Part shown: positions 22,766 to 30,831 of the stretch, piece after piece | Layout: each line of letters starts with the position of its first letter | Position numbering within the stretch: the first letter of the stretch is position 1 | Origin: Desulfosporosinus sp049943955 | GTDB taxonomy: Bacteria; Bacillota; Desulfitobacteriia; Desulfitobacteriales; Desulfitobacteriaceae | Length of the DNA: 64,000 nt | Assembly: GCF_049943955.1 (NCBI RefSeq) | Contig: NZ_JBNFTW010000003.1 | Coordinates: 1-64,000, forward strand | Direction: 5' to 3' | Translations under genes and position numbers: made by a program | The notes under the pieces: model-generated | The model's input: only the letters and a program-made list of their open reading frames with translations | Databases searched by the model: none | Told to the model about the DNA's origin: nothing

Positions 22766-23701
22766 ATGGAACTGCCTAACTGGTTAAGCGAAGCAAGTCC
22801 TGCGTTATGTCGCTGCGGTTGCGGTGGCAGACGGAAAGGAAACTTTATTGAGAAAACACTGCGAGACATAGTCAAGATTATTCAAGATGCGGTTTTTTCT
22901 GAGGAAATTGCCCGGCGGCCGGGATTCCTACAAAGATTGGACGCGCGAATCAAAGTGATCTCCCTTATATATCTTTTGATTATTGTTAACTTATGTGCCC
23001 ACTTTTCTCTATTATGGGGCTTTTACTTAGTTTTACTGGCCATAGCGATGTTATCTAAACTCCCTCTGCGTCAAGTGGTTGCTAGGGTATGGCTGGTCAT
23101 ACCATTGTTTACAGGGATTATGGTACTGCCTTCAATCTTTAACTGGGTTCGACCCGGTGACCCGCTATGGGTTATCGCTGACTTCCATCACTCTCTTTAC
23201 CTGGGTTATTTATCGTTCCCTTCGGTTTTGGCAGTTACCAGGCAAGGATTGTGGGGAGGGATAATGCTGATCAGCAGGGTGGGAATTTCTGTTTCTTTAG
23301 CAGTGGTACTTACGCTGAGCACCCGCTGGATGGACTTTTTGCGTGCCTTACGTACCTTCTTTGTTCCCAAAATTTTCATTATGACCCTTGAGATGACCTA
23401 TCGTTATATTTTTGTTTTAGTAAGCGCCATGGAAGAAATGTTTCTTGCTCGAAAGGCCCGTGACGCTGGTCAATCGGCCCCTAAAGAAGAGCGGCGATTC
23501 ATAGCTTCAGCAGTGGGAGGATTGTTTGGCAAGTCGCTGAAAATGAGTGAAGAGGTCTATTGGGCCATGACTGCACGCGGTTATTCCGGAGAAATACGCC
23601 TCCTAAAAGGTTCTAGCCTGTGTTGGTCAGATGTTCTAGTTTTGTCTCTGGTTGTCTTAGCGGGACTTATCTTAATTGTTGCCAACAAAGTCATGGGCTG
23701 A
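22766..23701 (+). CDS. cbiQ: ECF transporter transmembrane (T) subunit CbiQ with Cys-rich N-terminus
   Basis: 311 residues. The CbiQ core starts at about 50 (RPGFLQRLDARIKVISLIYL), with about five membrane helices and the coupling-helix motifs ARKARDAGQ and MTARGYSGE. The first 45 residues are an extra soluble segment with ALCRCGCGGRRKGNF, four Cys/Gly-rich positions that could bind metal or Fe-S. T subunits link the ATPase to the substrate-capturing CbiM. It lies 48 bp after cooT and its stop overlaps the next start region (TGATG). Confidence 0.9.
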   Translation: MELPNWLSEASPALCRCGCGGRRKGNFIEKTLRDIVKIIQDAVFSEEIARRPGFLQRLDARIKVISLIYLLIIVNLCAHFSLLWGFYLVLLAIAMLSKLPLRQVVARVWLVIPLFTGIMVLPSIFNWVRPGDPLWVIADFHHSLYLGYLSFPSVLAVTRQGLWGGIMLISRVGISVSLAVVLTLSTRWMDFLRALRTFFVPKIFIMTLEMTYRYIFVLVSAMEEMFLARKARDAGQSAPKEERRFIASAVGGLFGKSLKMSEEVYWAMTARGYSGEIRLLKGSSLCWSDVLVLSLVVLAGLILIVANKVMG

Positions 23702-23718
23702 TGAAAGGAGATCTCTGT

Positions 23719-24501
23719 TTGGACAAGATTTTCGATATTCTTGATGTAACTTACTCATATCTTCCCGGTTATCCCGTGCTTTCTGGGATTTCCTTAAGTA
23801 TTAAGGAAGGTGAAGGCTTAGTAATTTTGGGGGCCAATGGAAGTGGTAAATCCACCTTGCTCAAAATGCTTTGTGGCCTTATCCATCCTGAGGGAGGTCA
23901 AATTTTGGCCTTTGGAAAGGAGCTGACCGAAGACGCCTTTCGTGATCCTAAGTTTTTGCAGGATTTTAGACAAAAGGTAGGTTTTGTATTTCAAAACTCG
24001 GACGCTCAGCTTTTTTCAGCCACTGTGCGGGATGAACTGGCTTTTGCTCCCTTGCAGGCCGGGTTATCCAAAGAAACTGTAGAAGAAAGAGTTGCAGACA
24101 TTGCTCAATTGGTTGGTATTGGTAATCTCTTAGACCGGGCTCCTTATAAACTGAGTGGAGGTGAAAAGAAAAAGGTTGCTCTGGCCTGTGTTCTCACGGT
24201 TAATCCGGAGGTATTATTTCTGGATGAACCGACGAACGGCCTTGACCCTCGCACCCAATTCTGGCTGGTTGAGTTTCTTCAGGCGCTGCAAGCAGCCGGC
24301 AAGACGGTCATTATGGCAACCCATGATCTATCAATTGTTGAAGAATTAGCCCAGCGTGTCATTATTTTTCGGGAGGATCACACAATTGCTGCGGATGGTG
24401 CACCGCTTCAAGTGCTCTCGAATCGTCAACTATTGTTGGAGGTAAACTTGATCCATGAACGGTCTCATTTTCATTTGGGTGGCAGTCGGCAGCATGGTTA
24501 A
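23719..24501 (+). CDS. cbiO: ECF transporter ATPase CbiO
   Basis: About 260 residues with Walker A GANGSGKST, Q-loop FVFQNSDAQLFSATV, signature LSGGEKKKVALA, Walker B VLFLDEPTNGLD and H-loop MATHD. It powers nickel/cobalt uptake with CbiQ and CbiM. TTG at 23719 is chosen because AAAGGAG lies 8 nt upstream; an in-frame ATG at 23701 overlapping the cbiQ stop is the alternative. Confidence 0.92.
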   Translation: MDKIFDILDVTYSYLPGYPVLSGISLSIKEGEGLVILGANGSGKSTLLKMLCGLIHPEGGQILAFGKELTEDAFRDPKFLQDFRQKVGFVFQNSDAQLFSATVRDELAFAPLQAGLSKETVEERVADIAQLVGIGNLLDRAPYKLSGGEKKKVALACVLTVNPEVLFLDEPTNGLDPRTQFWLVEFLQALQAAGKTVIMATHDLSIVEELAQRVIIFREDHTIAADGAPLQVLSNRQLLLEVNLIHERSHFHLGGSRQHG

Positions 24502-24550
24502 TGTTAAGAGGAACGAACACCTGACTTAATCGTGGGAGGAGGAATTTTTT

Positions 24551-25576
24551 ATGCACATTCCGGACGGATATCTAAGTCCACAAACCGATGCCCTTTTAGG
24601 TATTGCCAGTGTGATTGCTGCGGCAGGAGCGGCCTATAAAACGGCTCATACTCTGCGTGCCAAATATGTTCCCATGCTTTCCATCGGAGCGGCTTTCTCG
24701 TTTACAATTATGATGTTTAATATCCCCATTCCTGATGGAACAACGGCCCATGCAGTCGGAGGGAGTCTCTTGGCGATTCTGCTTGGCCCTTGGGCCGCAA
24801 TGATCAGTATTTCCATTGCTTTAATTATTCAGGCTCTCTTTTTCGGAGACGGCGGGATTTTGGCTTTAGGGGCCAATATCGTGAATATGGCTGTTGTGCT
24901 GCCCTTTGTCAGCTATGGTATTTACCGGCTCGTTGCGGGAAAAAGCGTTGTTTCATCGAAGCGCCATTGGATTGGAGCGGCCATAGCAGGGTATGTCGGT
25001 CTATCAGCTGCAGCTCTTTGCGCCGGGATCGAATTTGGTTTACAGCCCTTGCTCTTTCATACTGCCAATGGCACTCCGCTGTATAGTCCCTATGGTTTGA
25101 ACGTTGCTGTACCGGCTATGCTTTTTGCTCATTTAACGATTGCAGGTCCGGTTGAAGGATTGGTTGGTGCCTTGGTCGTTACATACTTACAACGTACTAA
25201 TCCGGCAATGCTCCAACTAAAGTCGAATAGGGAAAAATCGGCCGGCAGCTTCAGGTATAGAACATTGATTATCGGTTTACTGGTTCTGGCAGTACTCTCT
25301 CCTTTAGGATTGTTGGCTTCTGGGACTGCTTGGGGTGAATGGGGCGGTGAAGAATTGCAAGCAAAGTTCGGTTTTATTCCCAACGGTTTGCAAAAATTTG
25401 GAGATTTCTGGCACCATGCCTTTCTGAAAGACTATGGCATTTCAGGCTACGACCACACCTTTTGGCAACAAGCTCTCGGTTATCTTCTTTCGGCGTTTTT
25501 CGGCTTGTTGGTCATTGGTATGATTGCTTTAATCGTTCAGCGTTTCCTGGGCAGGTCTCAGGGACGGACAAGTTAG
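24551..25576 (+). CDS. cbiM: Nickel/cobalt ECF substrate-capture protein CbiM (fused CbiN/PDGLE-type part)
   Basis: 341 residues. It starts MHIPDGYLS; the family's N-terminal Met-His-Ile-Pro loop coordinates the metal at the pore. About seven membrane helices cover residues 5-215, then a linker and a C-terminal part (about 230-335) with two more helices, like the CbiN/NikN or PDGLE subunit fused on. GGGAGGAGG precedes the ATG. With cooT, cbiQ and cbiO it completes the uptake system; nickel is preferred by context. Confidence 0.93.
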   Translation: MHIPDGYLSPQTDALLGIASVIAAAGAAYKTAHTLRAKYVPMLSIGAAFSFTIMMFNIPIPDGTTAHAVGGSLLAILLGPWAAMISISIALIIQALFFGDGGILALGANIVNMAVVLPFVSYGIYRLVAGKSVVSSKRHWIGAAIAGYVGLSAAALCAGIEFGLQPLLFHTANGTPLYSPYGLNVAVPAMLFAHLTIAGPVEGLVGALVVTYLQRTNPAMLQLKSNREKSAGSFRYRTLIIGLLVLAVLSPLGLLASGTAWGEWGGEELQAKFGFIPNGLQKFGDFWHHAFLKDYGISGYDHTFWQQALGYLLSAFFGLLVIGMIALIVQRFLGRSQGRTS

Positions 25577-25581
25577 TCGAT

Positions 25582-26769
25582 CTAGCGTGCTGCTATGCGT
25601 TGCGTACGGGCCGCAGGATGGCTTTTCATAAAGAGGCCAAAAAGACCGGCCAGAATGGGAAGCAGGAAAATAACGGTAACAGCTGATGTTAGTCCCCAGG
25701 TATCACCAATACGACCGATAAGTATGACGGCAAGGCCGCCTAATCCACCGGCAAATCCCATGGTTAGTCCTGCGGCCAGGGCTTTATTTTCCGGGATTGC
25801 TTCCTGAGCAGCGACAACTGTTACCGAAAAGCTAGACAATAACGCCGCTCCGGCAAGCCCTAAAAAGATTGTGCTTAACGTGCCTTGAGTATAGAGAAAG
25901 CCAAAGAATAAAGGAGTTGAAAGGACCAGGGAACCAACAATCAGAGGTTTTCGTCCGTAATAATCAGAGATAAATCCGCCGATAACACCGCCGACTGCTC
26001 CGCAAGCAAGCATAATCGTTACGAGTTGGCTTCCGGCAATATTTGATAGATGTTCAGCTTTAAAATACAAGGGGAGGATTGTTAACATCCCTGTATAGGC
26101 CAGAGATCGAATTGCGATGACGGCAATAATAGCCGCAAGTTCCGGAGCCGCTGACTTAAGAGAGCGTAAAACGACAGAAAGCGGAGTATTTGAGCCGACT
26201 AGAACATTGTTTTTGGGTGCATAGAGCAGCAGCAAAATGGCCACGAGAATGCCGGGAATCACAGTGACAAGGGTGGCGTGTAAACCATAGGTTTGAAATA
26301 AGGGAACCAGGAGGAGCGGACTTAAGGCAAAACCAAAATTCCCGAAGGCCACAAAACCGGACAGCAGAACCGCTTTGCGATCGCCGCTTAAAACATTGAC
26401 CATCGTAGATGCCTGGGGATGAAAAGCCGCCGTGCCAAGCCCGGCCAGGGCGGCAAGAATGACAAGCAGCAAGTAATTCTGGACTATTCCGGTTAAACTA
26501 AGCATAATTCCCATCCAGAGAGTTCCAACATAGACCAGCCAACGTTTACCTTGACGGTCAAGAAAATATCCAAAAAGTGGTTGAACTAAAGACGAGGTGA
26601 TCGTGAAGGCTGAGACTAAAATGGCTGCCCGTGTAGCTGAAAAATCGGGCCTAAGGGCCACTAGAAAAGGGAGCATTTGGGGAAGATAGTTGCTGTATAA
26701 ATCATTTAGCATATGAGCTAAAGAAAGTACGCCGATTTTTGAATACTGGATTCTTTGATTCTCACTCAT
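25582..26769 (-). CDS. MFS efflux transporter, fosmidomycin-resistance (Fsr) type
   Basis: About 395 residues with 12 membrane segments. The Fsr-like start SLAHMLNDLYSNYLPQMLPF and FGYFLDRQGKRW (motif A region) are visible. Start ATG 26769 follows AGAGGAG; an upstream in-frame ATG at 26823 would add 18 residues. Such pumps export antibiotics or toxic compounds, but the substrate is unknown. A PadR regulator gene ends 65 bp upstream on the same strand, the typical regulator/drug-efflux pairing. Confidence 0.88.
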   Translation of the reverse strand: MSENQRIQYSKIGVLSLAHMLNDLYSNYLPQMLPFLVALRPDFSATRAAILVSAFTITSSLVQPLFGYFLDRQGKRWLVYVGTLWMGIMLSLTGIVQNYLLLVILAALAGLGTAAFHPQASTMVNVLSGDRKAVLLSGFVAFGNFGFALSPLLLVPLFQTYGLHATLVTVIPGILVAILLLLYAPKNNVLVGSNTPLSVVLRSLKSAAPELAAIIAVIAIRSLAYTGMLTILPLYFKAEHLSNIAGSQLVTIMLACGAVGGVIGGFISDYYGRKPLIVGSLVLSTPLFFGFLYTQGTLSTIFLGLAGAALLSSFSVTVVAAQEAIPENKALAAGLTMGFAGGLGGLAVILIGRIGDTWGLTSAVTVIFLLPILAGLFGLFMKSHPAARTQRIAAR

Positions 26770-26834
26770 GGAAAGACTCCTCTCTAAATAGCTGTACATA
26801 TTGGCGGATAAGTTATTTTTCATGACTCCCTGGG

Positions 26835-27155
26835 TTACGGATCTTCGTAGCGCGATAGAAAGAATTCAAAATTGGCAAGTCGTTTACGAATGTCTTCGGC
26901 TTGTTCTCTCAGCTCTTGTTTTCCCATAGACGTAATAGTGTACCATTTTCGAGGCGGGCCGCTCTCAGTTATTTCCCAATAGGTTTCCAGGGAACCGTTT
27001 CTCTCCATGTCCTGCAGGCTGCGGTAAACATTTGAGCTATCACTAAAACAAAAAGGAAGCTCTTTCTGTAATCTTGCTAAGAGTAACGCTCCATAGCTAG
27101 GTCCTTCAGTTAAGAAGAGAAGCAAAAAGGCTGGAGTATGTCGTCCGTGTTTAAT
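26835..27155 (-). CDS. PadR-family transcriptional regulator with unusual start
   Basis: The product reads (I)KHGRHTPAFLLLFLTEGPSY...VYRSLQDMERNGSLETYWEI...RKWYTITSMGKQEL, a PadR winged helix of about 106 residues. The conserved RH.PAFLLL start lies upstream of any ATG/GTG/TTG that would give a full domain. The only well-placed start is ATT at 27155, 6 nt after GGGGTGA. A GTG 4 codons upstream is one base out of frame. So either a rare ATT start or a one-base frameshift at the 5' end is present. It probably represses the adjacent MFS gene. Confidence 0.7.
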   Translation of the reverse strand: MKHGRHTPAFLLLFLTEGPSYGALLLARLQKELPFCFSDSSNVYRSLQDMERNGSLETYWEITESGPPRKWYTITSMGKQELREQAEDIRKRLANFEFFLSRYEDP

Positions 27156-27330
27156 CGCTATTCACCCCGATTTCTCTGAATTTTGCGTATTTAGCAGAAA
27201 CAATTTAAAAGGAAATTTGGAATTAGAGTAAATGTTATACTGTTAGATCCAGGATGCTGTTTAAAACAGTATCATAGATATAATGTAACCACATGATGTC
27301 AAACAGTCAAGTATAAATAGTTGATTCAAT

Positions 27331-27374
27331 ACCACCGAAGCCCCGATGTTCAGATTTAGCTGAACGAGTTCACC
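27331..27374 (+). mobile_element. Solo IS200/IS605-like end, copy B (3' part)
   Basis: CACCGAAGCCCCGATGTTCA followed by the GCTGAACGAGTTCAC end seen at 21500 and 31700. The left half is missing. The remaining 27156-27450 gap has no other recognisable feature. Confidence 0.5.
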
Positions 27375-27452
27375 GGCTTAATAACAACTGATTATCCAGT
27401 TGGCGGCGAGTCTTGGAACGGGAAAGTATTCAGATATGGGAACTAAAATTTG

Positions 27453-27480
27453 AGCCTCCGGCCATAAAACCGGGGGCTTT
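27453..27480 (-). terminator. Terminator of the ferredoxin gene
   Basis: On the minus strand AGCCCCCGG pairs with CCGGAGGCT around a short A/T loop, followed by CAAATTTT. It starts about 5 bp after the ferredoxin stop. Confidence 0.55.
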
Positions 27481-27484
27481 GAGA

Positions 27485-27673
27485 TTATTCTAAAGTTATT
27501 GCTTCCACAGGACAGCTGTTCAGAGCGTCTTTAGCCAATTTTTCAATTTCTTGGGGAACAGGATTCAAATAGGCTTCGGCAATCCCGAAACCGTTCATTC
27601 TGAAAACCTGTGGGCAAATTGACTCGCAGGAAGCGCATCCAATGCAATCAGAATTTACAGAAGCATACATCAA
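27485..27673 (-). CDS. Ferredoxin, single [4Fe-4S]
   Basis: 62 residues. DCIGCASCESICPQVF holds the first Cys motif (C-x2-C-x2-C-x3-CP) and SCPVEAI the last cluster Cys near the C-terminus, as in monocluster ferredoxins of sulfate reducers and Clostridia. It is a low-potential electron carrier in the cytoplasm. AAAGGAGGC precedes the ATG. It is monocistronic, so its redox partners cannot be read from context. Confidence 0.93.
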   Translation of the reverse strand: MMYASVNSDCIGCASCESICPQVFRMNGFGIAEAYLNPVPQEIEKLAKDALNSCPVEAITLE

Positions 27674-27833
27674 CGTTGCCTCCTTTCAGTAGTCTTATCG
27701 GACTGACTTTTCATTTTACCTAAGAATAACTTGAGAATCCCTTCATAGTCAATCATAGATTTTAGCTCAGATGGTAAAAGCTGAGGCTGATTTGAACTTT
27801 CGACTGAGCCGGGTAAGAGGTATTGAACTAAAG

Positions 27834-27862
27834 TTGAACTTGCTGAGGAAAATGGTTATAAT
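27834..27862 (+). promoter_or_regulatory. SigA-type promoter of the methyltransferase
   Basis: TTGAAC, 17-bp spacer, TATAAT. It lies 45 bp before the ATG at 27907. Confidence 0.7.
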
Positions 27863-27906
27863 CAATCCAATATTTCAATAAAGGACTTTTTTAAGGAGAA
27901 TAAACC

Positions 27907-28482
27907 ATGGCACATAAATTTAATCCTGCAAACAAAAGAAAGCTTGATGATCAGTGGCGTCGACAGAATCTCCCTCCAAAACTTACATTAGAAAAACTAG
28001 GTCTAAATTCTGATGATACTCTTGCTGATATTGGGTGTGGGATAGGATATTTTACTATTCCAGCGGCCGAGGTGATCAAATCAGCCAATAACGTATTTGC
28101 TTTGGACACTTCCAAAGAAATGTTGACTGAGGTGAAAAAAAGAGCAGATGATGCCGGTATATCAAATATCGTTTCAGTCAAGACCGAAGAATACGATTTA
28201 AAGCTTCCTGATCAATCTGTAAGTTTTGTACTTTTAGTCAATGTACTTCACGAAATTGACAACCAAGAAAGATTTCTCGGCGAGGCGTATCGCATATTAA
28301 AAACTGATGGTAAAATAGCCCTAATTGATTGGGAGAAGAAAACAACGGAAATGGGCCCTCCCCTAGATCATCGAATAAGCAGTCAAGATGCTAAAGGTTT
28401 GCTGCAAACAGCAAGTTTTGAGCTCTTAAAGGAAATGTCATTTGCTGAAACATTTTATGGTTTAGTGGCTATCAAGAAGTGA
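27907..28482 (+). CDS. Class I SAM-dependent methyltransferase
   Basis: 191 residues. SAM-binding motif I LADIGCGIGYFTIPAA (about 41-56), an acidic residue at the end of beta 2 (FALDTSKEM), and motif IV SFVLLVNVLHEIDNQERFL, of the UbiE/Methyltransf_11 type. The start AHKFNPANKRKLDDQWRR is shared by a Clostridia family of small methyltransferases of unknown substrate. AAGGAG precedes the ATG. Confidence 0.88.
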   Translation: MAHKFNPANKRKLDDQWRRQNLPPKLTLEKLGLNSDDTLADIGCGIGYFTIPAAEVIKSANNVFALDTSKEMLTEVKKRADDAGISNIVSVKTEEYDLKLPDQSVSFVLLVNVLHEIDNQERFLGEAYRILKTDGKIALIDWEKKTTEMGPPLDHRISSQDAKGLLQTASFELLKEMSFAETFYGLVAIKK

Positions 28483-28640
28483 ACTCATTCAGCAAATGCT
28501 GAACATCGAGCTTCGGTAACGAAAGTGTCCTGTGGACACTTTCGCCGAAAGCGCCTAGCCCATAACAAATTCTATCGGGCTGAAGGATGGACTCCGCCCC
28601 CGCCGAAGATAGTACGAGATACCATTACTCTATTTTAGAA
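28479..28640 (-). mobile_element. IS200/IS605-like end, copy C, interrupted
   Basis: Read on the minus strand it shows CTTCGGCGGGGGCGGAGTCC, then about 75 bp of extra sequence with its own hairpin (GAAAGTGTCC.GGACACTTTC), then ACCGAAGCTCGATGTTCAGC and GAGTTCAC. The same ends are contiguous in copy D, so copy C carries an insertion or is a longer form. It abuts the methyltransferase stop. Confidence 0.5.
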
Positions 28641-28696
28641 TTTGGAGCCTTGCGATTGGGAAAAAGTCTTATACCGCAATGGATAGAGCCGATTTT

Positions 28697-28718
28697 TTTG
28701 GGATACGGTATACCATTT
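28697..28718. promoter_or_regulatory. GntR operator, copy 1
   Basis: GGGATA-CGG-TATACC, close to the perfect palindrome at 29504. It lies just upstream of the -35 of the gntR promoter, consistent with autoregulation. Confidence 0.65.
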
Positions 28719-28723
28719 TTCTC

Positions 28724-28752
28724 TTGCCTTTAATGTATAGTAGACTTATAAT
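28724..28752 (+). promoter_or_regulatory. SigA-type promoter of gntR
   Basis: TTGCCT, 17-bp spacer, perfect TATAAT at 28747-28752. Confidence 0.7.
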
Positions 28753-28790
28753 GGATTTCAGATGAAGATTTATTCTAAGGGGACAAAGCA

Positions 28791-29498
28791 ATGGACTATC
28801 GATTTCCACCCATTAAATTTAATGATATGGGCAATATCCGGGATTCAGTGTTTTCCATTCTGAGGAATGCCATCCTTGAGAAGAAACTGGAACCAGGGGA
28901 GAGACTAGTAGAGCGGAACATTGCCGAACAACTGGGAGTTAGCAGAACTCCTGTGCGCGAAGCAATCCGCAAGCTTGAATTAGAGAAGTTAGTCACTCAT
29001 ATTCCACGGAAAGGAGTTGTAGTTTCCGAATTTACGAAGGCCGATATTATTGAAATTTTCCTTATCCGAGCCTCTTTAGAAGCGTTGATGGGCAGTATCG
29101 CAGCGACAAAAATTAAGCCCAAAGAGGTAGAGCGTTTAGCAATGCTTGCTCAGCAGATCTCCGATGAACAGAGGAAGGGAAACATTCAAAAATCGAATCA
29201 ATTAAATGATACTTTCCACGAAATCGTCTATCGGGCCGCGGAGAGTCCGAGATTATATAACTTATTTAGTACGTTTAAAGAATATATAACAAAATTCACC
29301 CAAGTTGCCTACTCTAAACCGGGGCGTCCGGAAGAAGTGTGGCAGGAGCACAATGAAATCATAGAAGCATTACGTGATCATGATAGTTCGAGAGCTGAAA
29401 TTGCGGCAAAGCATCATGTGCAAAATTCCAATAAGGCTTTTCTCGAGATGGCCTTTAAGGAAGATCACGAATCAAATATAACGATAAATTCCTTTTGA
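28791..29498 (+). CDS. GntR-family regulator, FadR/FCD subgroup
   Basis: 235 residues. The N-terminal winged helix (about 12-75: LEPGERLVERNIAEQLGVSR, TPVREAIRKLELEKLV) is followed by an all-helical FCD ligand domain (about 90-220). FCD regulators usually sense carboxylic acids through a metal with Asp/His ligands; DTFHEIV and the late KHH provide such residues. The same palindrome occurs before this gene and before the CHR transporter genes that follow, so it probably controls both. Confidence 0.9.
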   Translation: MDYRFPPIKFNDMGNIRDSVFSILRNAILEKKLEPGERLVERNIAEQLGVSRTPVREAIRKLELEKLVTHIPRKGVVVSEFTKADIIEIFLIRASLEALMGSIAATKIKPKEVERLAMLAQQISDEQRKGNIQKSNQLNDTFHEIVYRAAESPRLYNLFSTFKEYITKFTQVAYSKPGRPEEVWQEHNEIIEALRDHDSSRAEIAAKHHVQNSNKAFLEMAFKEDHESNITINSF

Positions 29499-29503
29499 GT
29501 TGT

Positions 29504-29526
29504 TTTGGTATACCGTATACCAAAAT
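29504..29526. promoter_or_regulatory. GntR operator, copy 2 (before the CHR genes)
   Basis: TTTTGGTATA-CCG-TATACCAAAA: 10-bp arms around a 3-bp centre. It lies immediately upstream of a possible -35 (TTGAGA, 29528-29533). Confidence 0.7.
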
Positions 29527-29602
29527 ATTGAGATAAAAAATAGGGTATGCTTGTATAAGCAATTTTATTCTAAGGAAAAATTCATAAGGCAGGAGAGATA
29601 GT

Positions 29603-30169
29603 ATGGGAATATATTTAGAGATGTTTATTACCTTCTTTAAAATAGGCTGTCTGGCTTTTGGCGGGGGCTATGCTGTCATTGCCATATTACAAAAAGAAGT
29701 AGTTGAACTAAAACAATGGGTTACCAATGATGAATTGACCGATATCATGGCTATTTCACAAACTTTGCCTGGGATTATTTTCGTCAATTCAGCGACGATG
29801 ATTGGCTATCGAAAGAAGGGTCTCCTGGGAGCAGCGGTTGCTACAATCACGTCCTGCCTGCCAACGTTCTTGCTGATTCTGCTTCTGACTTTTGTAATTT
29901 GGGGATTTACCGATAATCCTATTGTTCATAAGGCCTTTATAGGGATTCTTCTGGGTGTTACTGCTTTAATCCTCAATTCCGTTAAGAAAACCTGGAAAAC
30001 AGCGGTTAAACATTATTCTGATGTAATTTTAGCACTTCTCTCTGCTGCCCTAATGCTCTTTACGAATATTAACGTTGTTCTTGTTCTTTTACTTCTTGCG
30101 GCACTGGGCTTTGCCAAGAATATTTACTTTTTAAAGAAGGAGGAAAAGCAACATGACAACGTTCATTGA
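29603..30169 (+). CDS. CHR-family (chromate) transporter, N-half protein
   Basis: 188 residues with the CHR signature FKIGCLAFGGGYAVIAILQKE and the second motif AISQTLPGIIFVNSATMIGY, plus about five membrane helices. Short CHR proteins work as a pair of half-size subunits. GGCAGGAGAG precedes the ATG. It overlaps the next gene by 17 bp. The family name comes from chromate resistance, but many members transport other anions; an FCD-type GntR regulator suggests an organic or inorganic acid here. Confidence 0.88.
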   Translation: MGIYLEMFITFFKIGCLAFGGGYAVIAILQKEVVELKQWVTNDELTDIMAISQTLPGIIFVNSATMIGYRKKGLLGAAVATITSCLPTFLLILLLTFVIWGFTDNPIVHKAFIGILLGVTALILNSVKKTWKTAVKHYSDVILALLSAALMLFTNINVVLVLLLLAALGFAKNIYFLKKEEKQHDNVH

Positions 30170-30707
30170 TTTGTTTCTTGTATTTCTAAAAATTGGGGCA
30201 ATTAGCTTTGGCGGCGGCTACGCCATGATTCCTTTCTTTGAAACAGAAATGGTGTCTCATAATTGGGTATCATTAGCTGATTATGTAAAAGTTATCGCCA
30301 TTGCTCAGGTCGTACCGGGACCTTTCGCCGTAGATTCATCGTCCTATATCGGTTTTAAAGTTGCTGGAATCGTCGGTGCCATAATTGCTACCATAGCTCT
30401 TTGTATCCCTTCGTTTGTTGCCTCAGTTATTATTACTAAATTTTATACTCAGTTTAAAGCGAATAAGTACGTAAACGCTCTTTTGAAGGGAGTTCGACCT
30501 GCTGTTCTTGGTCTCCTTCTCAGTGCAGCTTACATTATTGGTCTTAAGCCATTATATCAAACTACCCATACTTTCATGTCCTTAACGATGCTCAAAGCCG
30601 TTATCATGGCGGTAGCCGGATATTTTGTACTCAACCAGAAAAAAGTAAAAGTGGGGACCTTCACATTTATTGCTGCCACAGCAGTGGTTGGTATTTTATT
30701 ATTTTAA
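30153..30707 (+). CDS. CHR-family (chromate) transporter, C-half protein
   Basis: 184 residues, the second half-size CHR protein, with FLKIGAISFGGGYAMIPFFE and IAQVVPGPFAVDSSSYIGFK motifs and about five membrane helices. AAGGAGG lies inside the end of the first gene, so the two are coupled and probably form a heterodimeric transporter. Confidence 0.88.
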   Translation: MTTFIDLFLVFLKIGAISFGGGYAMIPFFETEMVSHNWVSLADYVKVIAIAQVVPGPFAVDSSSYIGFKVAGIVGAIIATIALCIPSFVASVIITKFYTQFKANKYVNALLKGVRPAVLGLLLSAAYIIGLKPLYQTTHTFMSLTMLKAVIMAVAGYFVLNQKKVKVGTFTFIAATAVVGILLF

Positions 30708-30744
30708 GTTCCAATAAGCATAACATTGAATTTATTTCATTAAA

Positions 30745-30777
30745 AACGTGCGATTCAATCTTCGCACGTTTTTTTTG
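30745..30777 (+). terminator. Terminator of the gntR-CHR operon
   Basis: AACGTGCGA (30745-30753) pairs with TCGCACGTT (30762-30770), followed by TTTTTTT. Confidence 0.85.
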
Positions 30778-30831
30778 TAGGTATCGGATAACATTGTGTT
30801 AGCTATTTACGTCTGAGAAAATGCTTAAGGA

